Source of the DNA: Finegoldia magna
Lineage (GTDB): Bacteria > Bacillota > Clostridia > Tissierellales > Peptoniphilaceae
NCBI RefSeq assembly: GCF_018371055.1
Contig: NZ_JAGYZD010000078.1
Location: 1 to 6,944, forward strand
Direction of reading: 5' to 3'
DNA length: 6,944 nt
The notes beneath the pieces are model-generated. The model was given only the letters and a program-made list of their open reading frames with translations. It did no database searches and was not told the origin of the DNA. This document shows positions 1-4,905 of the stretch, piece after piece (position 1 is the first letter of the stretch; every line of letters begins with the position of its first letter). The position numbers and the translations under genes were made by a program.

Positions 1-770
1 TATTGACTCTTTACTCTACCTTCTATTTTCAAACTATCAATTCCTGCTGCGATTAATTTATCTAAGTGTTCAATCATACACAAATCTTTTGAATTGAAAA
101 TAAAAGTTCCTTTTTCATCTTCTTCGATCGGAAAATATTCTCCGGGTCTTTTTTCTTCAACTAGTCTGTACTTCCATCTACAAGCTTGTGCACAGTCCCC
201 TCTGTTAGCATCTCTTCCTGTCATATAGTTACTCAATAAACATCTTCCTGAATAAGACATACACATAGCTCCATGTACAAAACATTCTAATTCAGAACCA
301 GGAATGTTTTTCTTGATGTCTTGAATTTCTTTCAAAGATAATTCACGAGCTAACACAATTCTTTTGATTCCTTGATCCATCCAATATTTTACTGTCCTAA
401 AATTTGTCACAGATGCTTGTGTTGACATGTGAACTTCAATATCTTGATTAATACTTCTAATAATAGAATAAATTCCGGGATCAGAAACAATCAAAGCATC
501 TACATTTATATCGATCAGGCTTTGAATATATTCTTCAATTCCTTCCAAATCATCATTGTGGGCTAATATATTCATTGTTATATATATTTTCTTGCCCCTG
601 CTATGAGCGTATTCCACTGCTTCTTTCATATCATCTAATGTGAAATTCTTAGATGCAGTTCTCAAACCATAGTCAGGACCTGCCATATACACTGCATCTG
701 CGCCATAATCAATGGCTGTTTTTAATTTATCTAAATCACCTGCTGGTGCTAATAATTCAACTTTTTTCAT
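1..770 (-). CDS. trhP: U32 family tRNA hydroxylation protein (TrhP-like), 3' end cut off by the window
   Basis: The first 256 residues can be read from the ATG at 770; no stop occurs before the window edge. The N-terminus reads VELLAPAGD, followed by a GADAVYMAGPDYGLR segment (about 23-37), typical of U32 proteins. The family signature is at about 163-177 (FVHGAMCMSYSGRC). Cysteines at 170, 177, 193 and 197 (C-x6-C-x15-C-x3-C) match the set that binds a 4Fe-4S cluster in the TrhP/RlhA/UbiUV group. KDLC (228-231) and SLKIEGR (246-252) follow, as in E. coli TrhP. TrhP proteins hydroxylate U34 of tRNA to 5-hydroxyuridine. The gene upstream encodes the TrmR-type methyltransferase that acts on that product in B. 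subtilis, which favours TrhP over the 23S rRNA enzyme RlhA. Older databases call this family 'peptidase U32' or 'collagenase', which is probably misleading here. The start is fixed by GAGGAG five bases upstream. The full length is probably just over 400 residues, an inference from relatives. Confidence 0.9.
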   Translation of the reverse strand, partial: MKKVELLAPAGDLDKLKTAIDYGADAVYMAGPDYGLRTASKNFTLDDMKEAVEYAHSRGKKIYITMNILAHNDDLEGIEEYIQSLIDINVDALIVSDPGIYSIIRSINQDIEVHMSTQASVTNFRTVKYWMDQGIKRIVLARELSLKEIQDIKKNIPGSELECFVHGAMCMSYSGRCLLSNYMTGRDANRGDCAQACRWKYRLVEEKRPGEYFPIEEDEKGTFIFNSKDLCMIEHLDKLIAAGIDSLKIEGRVKSQ

Positions 771-775
771 TTAAT

Positions 776-781
776 CTCCTC
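776..781 (-). promoter_or_regulatory. Ribosome binding site of the trhP-like gene
   Basis: On the minus strand GAGGAG is followed by a five-base spacer and the ATG at 770. It lies directly next to the T-run of the upstream hairpin, so formation of that hairpin or termination there would bear directly on expression of this gene. Confidence 0.8.
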
Positions 782-812
782 AAAAATAGTCGGAAATCAT
801 AGACTCCCGACT
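782..812 (-). terminator. Terminator-like hairpin between trmR and trhP
   Basis: On the minus strand, four bases after the trmR stop codon, an eight-base-pair stem (AGTCGGGA with TTCCGACT, one G-T pair) encloses a nine-base loop and is followed by ATTTTT. This is the shape of an intrinsic terminator, but the T-run is short and the next gene's ribosome binding site follows at once. It therefore looks like a weak or partial terminator, or a 3'-end stabiliser, rather than a full stop to the operon. Only this strand has a T-run beside the stem. Confidence 0.5.
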
Positions 813-816
813 AATG

Positions 817-1461
817 CTATTTTAATTTAGTTATGCTCATTCCATCATCAATTGGAATTATAGTTGTATCATATTTTGAACTATCAGAAATAATTTCCAA
901 AAATTCTCTTAATCTCTTAACGATTGTTATCTTTCTATGTCTATGCTCATAAAATTCTTTCTCGCATACCATCCCTCTGAACAAAACATTGTCGCATACA
1001 ATAACAGAATTCTTGTTAGATAATCGGACTGCTTCTTCAAAATATTTTATATATTGTCCTTTGGCAGCATCGATAAATATCAAATCAAATTTTGTATTCA
1101 TATTTTTCATAACTTCATATCCGTCGCCAAATATCAATTCAATATCGTCATATCCGTACTTTTTGAAGTTTTCTCTGGCAAAATTTGCATTTTTTTCATA
1201 ATTTTCGACTGTAGTAATCTTTGCATCAGGACATGTTTTTTTCATGATAATCGAGCTGTAACCAATAGCTGTGCCTATTTCTAAAATAGATTTGGGTTGT
1301 TCGATCAGCAAAATCATCTTTAATAATTGTCTAACTTCTGCTTCAACTATTGGGATATGATTATTCTTAGCAAATTCTTCTAGCTCTAAAATAGTTTCAT
1401 CGTCACTTTTTGATAATTGTCTTAAATAATCTTGTAGTTGTTCATTTACAATACTATTCAT
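817..1461 (-). CDS. trmR: SAM-dependent O-methyltransferase, TrmR-type tRNA 5-hydroxyuridine methyltransferase
   Basis: This is a complete 214-residue class I SAM-dependent O-methyltransferase of the YrrM/COG4122 group; B. subtilis TrmR has nearly the same length. SAM motif I is EIGTAIGYS at 61-69. The acidic residue after strand 2 is E86 in TTVEN. GDGYEVM (112-118) carries D113. The metal-binding set is D131 (IDAAKGQY), D157 and N158 (CDNVLF). In B. subtilis, TrmR methylates 5-hydroxyuridine at tRNA position 34 to 5-methoxyuridine, helping wobble decoding. The next gene encodes the likely hydroxylase, so the two steps are paired here. The start is well defined: an in-frame TAG ends six bases before the ATG, and the next Met is residue 49. 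The first eight bases of the gene overlap the end of the YlbF/YheA-like gene and there is no good nearby Shine-Dalgarno (AAGGTGG is 14 bases away), so translation is probably coupled. A small-molecule (caffeoyl-CoA-like) methyltransferase is the alternative, less likely given the context. Confidence 0.88.
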   Translation of the reverse strand: MNSIVNEQLQDYLRQLSKSDDETILELEEFAKNNHIPIVEAEVRQLLKMILLIEQPKSILEIGTAIGYSSIIMKKTCPDAKITTVENYEKNANFARENFKKYGYDDIELIFGDGYEVMKNMNTKFDLIFIDAAKGQYIKYFEEAVRLSNKNSVIVCDNVLFRGMVCEKEFYEHRHRKITIVKRLREFLEIISDSSKYDTTIIPIDDGMSITKLK

Positions 1462-1792
1462 CTTCTAATTTAATGCCACCTTCTAATGCATCATAAACAT
1501 CTTTCAAAATCATAGAAAATCTTGCATCCGCTTGTAAATAAGCTGCTATTTCGTGATTTGTCATGATAATATTTTGTAAGTTTTGAAGTTTTTGTACATC
1601 TTCAGGATCTTCTTTTCCTGTTTGTTGAATTTTTAATTGATATTCAAACAAATGTTTTTTAAAATCATCTATCATATTTTTGTTAGTTTCATTCTTTTTA
1701 TAAACTTCTTTGTGAAGTTTTTTTAGTTCTTGAAACTCTGTTGAATTATTCAGCATTTGTGCCAATTCTTCAGCTTTTTTCTTATATTCCAT
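1454..1792 (-). CDS. YlbF/YheA-family helical protein
   Basis: This 112-residue, highly charged, predicted all-helical soluble protein has no signal peptide or membrane segment. Recognisable family features are the N-terminal AEELAQMLNNSTEFQELKKLHKEV (about 7-30), a central FEYQLKIQQ segment (about 49-57) and a C-terminal stretch with ARFSMILKDVYDAL (about 90-103). Length and sequence are closer to B. subtilis YheA (UPF0342) than to YlbF/RicF or YmcA/RicA. It contains no cysteine, so it cannot provide the Fe-S ligands known in the RicA-RicF-RicT complex that assists RNase Y. The biochemical role of YheA-type members is not established. Its position one base after the RNase J stop, with its ribosome binding site inside the last RNase J codons, suggests coordinated synthesis with that nuclease; a functional link is inference. 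Its end overlaps trmR by eight bases. Confidence 0.82.
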   Translation of the reverse strand: MEYKKKAEELAQMLNNSTEFQELKKLHKEVYKKNETNKNMIDDFKKHLFEYQLKIQQTGKEDPEDVQKLQNLQNIIMTNHEIAAYLQADARFSMILKDVYDALEGGIKLEDE

Positions 1793-1793
1793 A

Positions 1794-3461
1794 TTATACC
1801 TCCATTATTACTGGCAATATCATTGGATTTCTCTTAATTTCTTGATATAAGAATTTCTTTAATGTTTCTCTTATATTGTGTTTAAGTGTAGACCAATCGT
1901 AAATATTTTTTGTATAACATTCATCTAAAACTTTTTGTACGACAGATTTGCAATCTTCCATTAAATCATTATTTTCTTTTACATATACAAATCCTCTTGA
2001 AATGATGTCAGGACCAGCTATAACTTCTTTGTTTCTGGCATCTAAAGTAATTACGACAACTATTAGACCATCTTCTGACAAGTGTCTTCTGTCTCGTAAT
2101 ACAACATTTCCAACATCACCAACTCCAAGCCCATCCACTAAAATATTACTTGCAAATTTAGTGTCTACAAGGTTAATACTTTTTCTAGTAAATTCTATTG
2201 TATTACCATTATCAGCGATTACTATATCTTTTTCTTTCATTCCAAGATCAAGCGCTAAGTTCGCATGACACTTCAGATGTCTCATCTCACCGTGAAGTGG
2301 AACGAAAAATTTAGGTCTAACTAATGAATGCATTAATTTCAATTCTTCTTGACAAGCGTGTCCACTTACATGCACATCTGCCAACGAAGAATAAATAACT
2401 TTAACTCCCATTTCCATTAATTTATTGATAACTGAGCTAACTTGGTTATCATTTCCTGGAATTGGTGTCGCAGATAAAATAACTGTATCTGTAGGATCTA
2501 AGTGAACTTTTCTATGAGTTCCATTAGCCATTCTTGTCATTGCACTCATCGGTTCTCCTTGAGAACCTGTTGTTAGAAGAACTATTTCGTTTGGTCTGTA
2601 TCTGTTGATATCATTAATATCAATAATAGTTTTTTCATTGACTTTAATGTATCCCAATTCTCGTGCAACATTAACAGTGTTAATCATTGATCTACCTGAA
2701 AGCGCAACTCTCTTATTGAAATGTTCAGCTGCTGAAATAACTTGTTGAATTCTGTGAACATTTGATGCAAAAGTAGCTACAATTATTCTAGCAGGCGCAT
2801 CATCAAATAAATTTATAAATGTTTTTCCAACACTTTTTTCGCTTAAAGTATAGCCTTGTCTTTCAACATTTGTACTGTCCGCAAAAAGTGCAAGTACACC
2901 CTTGTTTCCTATAGCTGCTATTCTACCAAAATCCATTCTATTGTTATCAATTGGAGTGTAGTCAATTTTAAAATCACCGGTAAAGAACAAAACTCCCACA
3001 GGAGTTGTTATTGATAAACTTGCAGCATCCGGAATTGAGTGACATACTTTTACAAATTCTACGCTAAATGCCCCAAGTTTTATTGATTTTTTGTAGTCAA
3101 CTGTATGAAGTGACTTCAAGCTTAACTTGTGCTCCAATATTTTATTTTCTAAAAGTCCCATTGTAAGTTTTGTACCATACACAGGAACATCTAGTTTTTT
3201 TAATACATAAGGAATTGCCCCGATATGATCTTCGTGTCCGTGAGTAATTACAATGCCTCTTATCTTTTCCTTATTTTTTTCTAGATAAGAAATATCTGGG
3301 ATTACTATATCAACTCCCAACATTTCTTCATCTGGAAATGTCATTCCACAATCCACAACAATAATATCATCTTTGTATTCAATTACTGTCATGTTCTTTC
3401 CTATTTCGTTAAGTCCTCCTAGTGGAATAACTTTTAATTTATCAATATTCTTTTTTGCCAT
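1794..3461 (-). CDS. rnjA: Ribonuclease J (metallo-beta-lactamase/beta-CASP RNase)
   Basis: This 555-residue protein has the same length as B. subtilis RNase J1. RNase J combines endonuclease and 5'-to-3' exonuclease activity in mRNA decay and rRNA maturation in the cytoplasm. The metallo-beta-lactamase domain (about 8-200) has HGHEDH at 74-79, H141 in VCHSIPD and D163 in TGDF, the two-zinc ligands. D195 (ADSTN) follows. The beta-CASP insert (about 205-370) carries LTTGSQGEP at 296-304 and SATPIPGND at 330-338. HVSGHA at 364-369 and H390 in PLHGE complete the active site. The C-terminal domain (about 450-555), which supports dimerisation and activity in this family, is intact. All catalytic residues I can locate are present. 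The start is supported by GAGGAG six bases upstream, inside the end of the fur-family gene, whose TAA abuts this ATG. Only one RNase J is in this window, so whether it corresponds to J1 or J2 is open; its complete active site and length favour a J1-like active enzyme. Confidence 0.97.
   Translation of the reverse strand: MAKKNIDKLKVIPLGGLNEIGKNMTVIEYKDDIIVVDCGMTFPDEEMLGVDIVIPDISYLEKNKEKIRGIVITHGHEDHIGAIPYVLKKLDVPVYGTKLTMGLLENKILEHKLSLKSLHTVDYKKSIKLGAFSVEFVKVCHSIPDAASLSITTPVGVLFFTGDFKIDYTPIDNNRMDFGRIAAIGNKGVLALFADSTNVERQGYTLSEKSVGKTFINLFDDAPARIIVATFASNVHRIQQVISAAEHFNKRVALSGRSMINTVNVARELGYIKVNEKTIIDINDINRYRPNEIVLLTTGSQGEPMSAMTRMANGTHRKVHLDPTDTVILSATPIPGNDNQVSSVINKLMEMGVKVIYSSLADVHVSGHACQEELKLMHSLVRPKFFVPLHGEMRHLKCHANLALDLGMKEKDIVIADNGNTIEFTRKSINLVDTKFASNILVDGLGVGDVGNVVLRDRRHLSEDGLIVVVITLDARNKEVIAGPDIISRGFVYVKENNDLMEDCKSVVQKVLDECYTKNIYDWSTLKHNIRETLKKFLYQEIKRNPMILPVIMEV
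1799..1803 (-). promoter_or_regulatory. Ribosome binding site of the YlbF/YheA-like gene, inside rnjA
   Basis: GGAGG on the minus strand lies in the last codons of rnjA (Met-Glu-Val-stop), six bases before the ATG at 1792. It fixes the start and implies translational coupling to RNase J. Confidence 0.8.
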
Positions 3462-3914
3462 TTATTTCTCCTCATTTTTCATTTTTTCTTGGCAATCAGA
3501 ACATATTCCATAAAACTTTAAATCGTGATTTTGGATATCGAAGTTGTAATCCTTGCTGATTTGCTTTTCGATATCTTCCAATAAATCGTATTTTACTTCG
3601 TCAACTTTACCACAATTTGTGCATATTATATGGTGGTGGTGATGGTCTTCATCCTCATCAACCAATTCATATCTATATCTTTTATCATCAAAATCTAACT
3701 TGTAAACCAAGTTAAGTTCTTCAAAAATTAATAAAGTTCTATAAACCGTAGCTATACCAATTTCCGGATCTTTTTTGCTTACTATTTCGTTCAATTCTTC
3801 CGGAGATAAGTGTGAATCCATATTTTCTAACAATGCTTCAAAAATTACTTCTCTTTGCTTAGTAACTTTGTATCCGGCATTGATTAGCCTAGTTTTCAAT
3901 GTTTCTATGTTCAT
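3462..3914 (-). CDS. Fur-family metal-dependent transcriptional repressor
   Basis: This 150-residue protein has the usual Fur length. The N-terminal winged helix (about 1-85) has the conserved T-K-Q-R (18-21), H35 in SHLSPEEL, and the recognition-helix motif ATVYRTL (55-61). An acidic stretch and five histidines (91-95) lead into the dimerisation domain. C98-x2-C101 and C138-x2-C141 form the structural zinc site. H130 lies in the dimerisation domain. By hand alignment with B. subtilis PerR, the positions of its metal ligands D85 and D104 are Glu here (E83, E106), which argues for a Fur- or Zur-like sensor over a peroxide sensor of the PerR type; this is provisional. The ATG overlaps the stop of the DUF1292 gene by one base (TAATG), with AAAAGGAG five bases upstream. 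It is co-oriented with, and directly upstream of, rnjA, so both are probably on one transcript. I saw no convincing Fur-box in the short spaces available. The exact metal cannot be told. Confidence 0.92.
   Translation of the reverse strand: MNIETLKTRLINAGYKVTKQREVIFEALLENMDSHLSPEELNEIVSKKDPEIGIATVYRTLLIFEELNLVYKLDFDDKRYRYELVDEDEDHHHHHIICTNCGKVDEVKYDLLEDIEKQISKDYNFDIQNHDLKFYGICSDCQEKMKNEEK
3468..3473 (-). promoter_or_regulatory. Ribosome binding site of rnjA, inside the fur-family gene
   Basis: GAGGAG on the minus strand lies within the last codons of the fur-family gene, six bases before the rnjA ATG. The spacer contains the upstream TAA, so termination and initiation sites touch. Confidence 0.8.
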
Positions 3915-4156
3915 TATTGCTCCTTTTGTGAATTCATTAAATCTTCGTATATTTCGATAGCATCGTTTAATTCTTGCTCGTTTTCTAATCCAATAAATTC
4001 AACTTGTTCATCATTTTCAATATATTTCAAAATAACATTCTCACCATTTGATACATCTTCTAATACGCAATAATTATCATCGTCCATACCAAATGTATTG
4101 ATTATTTTAAATTCTTTTTCATTGTTTTTTTCATCGTATAATTTTATAGTTTCCAT
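3914..4156 (-). CDS. DUF1292 protein (YrzB-like), function unknown
   Basis: This is an 80-residue acidic soluble protein. The pattern is that of DUF1292: a short N-terminal strand, a core reading YCVLEDVSNGENVILKYIE (about 29-47), then an acidic C-terminal helix (ENEQELNDAIEIYEDLM, about 58-74). B. subtilis YrzB, which follows yrrK (ruvX) there, has the same size and place. No activity is established for the family and none can be read from motifs; there is no signal peptide, membrane segment or metal site, and only one cysteine (C30). The start ATG is two bases after the ruvX stop, with a moderate GGGAAG six bases upstream. Its stop overlaps the fur-family start by one base. The identification rests on both sequence pattern and conserved order. 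Confidence 0.85.
   Translation of the reverse strand: METIKLYDEKNNEKEFKIINTFGMDDDNYCVLEDVSNGENVILKYIENDEQVEFIGLENEQELNDAIEIYEDLMNSQKEQ
3920..3927 (-). promoter_or_regulatory. Ribosome binding site of the fur-family gene
   Basis: AAAAGGAG on the minus strand lies in the last codons of the DUF1292 gene, five bases before the ATG at 3914. Together with the TAATG stop-start overlap it indicates coupled translation. Confidence 0.78.
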
Positions 4157-4158
4157 AA

Positions 4159-4572
4159 TTATCTTCCCATATCCAAATAAGTTTGCAGAATATAAGTAGC
4201 TGCAACACTATCAATTACATCTTTCCTTTTTTTTCTTGATACATTTTGTTCTATCAATACTCTTGTAGCACTGACAGTTGTTAGTCTCTCGTCAACATAT
4301 TCAATGTCCAAATCAGTGTGTTTTCTTAGTTCTTTTACAAATGTTTTAACTTTTTTAGCTTGAGGGCCAATAGTATTATTCATGTTTTTAGGTAGACCTA
4401 CTATAATTTTACTGACTTCTTTTTCTTTGATTATATCATTTATGATTTCTATGTCTTCAATCTTACTTTTTCTCTTGATAGTCATCAAAGATTGGGCAGT
4501 CAATAAAAATGGATCACTTATCGCGACACCAATAGTTCTATCTCCCACATCAAGTCCAATATATCTTTCCAT
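4159..4572 (-). CDS. ruvX: RuvX/YqgF-family putative nuclease (pre-16S rRNA processing / Holliday junction resolvase)
   Basis: This 137-residue protein has an RNase H-like fold and the usual length of B. subtilis YrrK and E. coli YqgF. GLDVGDRTIGVAISD (6-20) carries the first acidic residue, D8. VGLPKNMNNT (58-67) is the conserved central loop. DERL (94-97) carries E95, and VIDSVAAT (119-126) carries D121, completing the acidic set. Family members have been linked both to maturation of the 5' end of 16S rRNA and to Holliday junction cleavage; the sequence cannot decide. It lies in the conserved alaS-ireB-ruvX-DUF1292 order. The ATG at 4572 is the first possible start: an in-frame TAA lies six bases before it. 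There is no recognisable Shine-Dalgarno in the 18 bases between the ATG and a strong inverted repeat, unlike most other genes here, which may mean low or regulated translation. Confidence 0.92.
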   Translation of the reverse strand: MERYIGLDVGDRTIGVAISDPFLLTAQSLMTIKRKSKIEDIEIINDIIKEKEVSKIIVGLPKNMNNTIGPQAKKVKTFVKELRKHTDLDIEYVDERLTTVSATRVLIEQNVSRKKRKDVIDSVAATYILQTYLDMGR

Positions 4573-4590
4573 AATTACTTACATATTTTG

Positions 4591-4614
4591 AGAGCTGTTA
4601 CAAGTAACAGCTCT
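4591..4614. repeat. Perfect inverted repeat (11-base arms) between ireB and ruvX
   Basis: The arms agagctgttac and gtaacagctct flank a two-base centre (aa on the plus strand). As RNA on the minus strand this would form a stable hairpin of about ten pairs with a tight loop. It starts ten bases after the ireB stop and ends 18 bases before the ruvX ATG. What follows the stem on the minus strand is CAAAATATG, with no T-run; the plus strand has none either, so a standard intrinsic terminator is not supported. It may be an RNA processing or stability element, an operator-like palindrome, or a copy of a dispersed genomic repeat. The rest of the 52-base gap holds nothing else I recognise. Confidence 0.85.
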
Positions 4615-4624
4615 ACATTATCCT

Positions 4625-4891
4625 CTATTTATCTATTTCGTTCAAATAAACTTCTAACATTTCTCCCAATAAATCATCTCGATCTATTTGTCTAATCAAA
4701 TTTCTCGCATTATTAAAGCTTGTAATGTAAGTAGGATCTCCTGATAATATATATCCAATAATTTGATTTTTAGGATCATACCCTTTTTCTTCTAAAGCTA
4801 GGTAAACTTTCTTCAAAGTTTCCTTTATTGATTTCTGTTCAAGTTTTGATGCTTCAAATCTAACCGTATGGTTTAAATCCTTACCTTCCAT
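4625..4891 (-). CDS. ireB: IreB/ReoM family regulatory phosphoprotein (DUF965, UPF0297)
   Basis: This complete 88-residue protein has the typical family length (YrzL in B. subtilis, IreB in Enterococcus, ReoM in Listeria). The signature is strongly conserved: VYLALEEKGYDPKNQIIGY (29-47), LSGDPTYIT (49-57) and ARNLIRQIDRDDLL (62-75). The N-terminal tail contains T9 in HTVRF, matching by position and context the threonine phosphorylated by the PASTA-domain Ser/Thr kinase in IreB and ReoM. In Listeria, ReoM controls ClpCP-dependent breakdown of MurA and so peptidoglycan synthesis; in Enterococcus, IreB affects cephalosporin tolerance. Whether that holds here is inference. The gene sits 12 bases after alaS, as in many Bacillota. 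The start is fixed by a near-perfect Shine-Dalgarno overlapping the alaS stop. The next gene, ruvX, follows after a 52-base gap containing an inverted repeat. Confidence 0.95.
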   Translation of the reverse strand: MEGKDLNHTVRFEASKLEQKSIKETLKKVYLALEEKGYDPKNQIIGYILSGDPTYITSFNNARNLIRQIDRDDLLGEMLEVYLNEIDK

Positions 4892-4897
4892 TTTTTG

Positions 4898-4905
4898 CCT
4901 CCTTT
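4898..4905 (-). promoter_or_regulatory. Strong ribosome binding site of ireB overlapping the alaS stop
   Basis: AAAGGAGG on the minus strand overlaps the alaS TAA and lies six bases before the ireB ATG. It is the closest to the consensus in the window, in contrast to ruvX just downstream. Confidence 0.85.

Noticed and set aside
989..1284. Two overlapping plus-strand frames inside trmR
   Set aside because: They overlap each other in different frames and are antisense to SAM-binding motifs; no ribosome binding site or family match supports them.
1948..2268. 106-codon plus-strand open frame inside rnjA
   Set aside because: It is antisense to the conserved C-terminal part of RNase J, and its composition (Ser/Thr/Leu/Ile) reflects the complement of the coding strand.
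3629..3643. Plus-strand tggtggtggtgatgg run as a simple repeat
   Set aside because: It is the complement of the codons for the five-histidine metal-binding stretch of the Fur-family protein, so coding explains it.
4382..4591. Plus-strand hydrophobic frame opposite ruvX that could look like a small membrane protein
   Set aside because: Hydrophobicity comes from reading the complement of an A-rich coding strand; it is antisense to conserved RuvX motifs.
4591..4614. Inverted repeat as a standard Rho-independent terminator
   Set aside because: No T-run follows the stem on either strand; on the minus strand it is followed by CAAAATATG.
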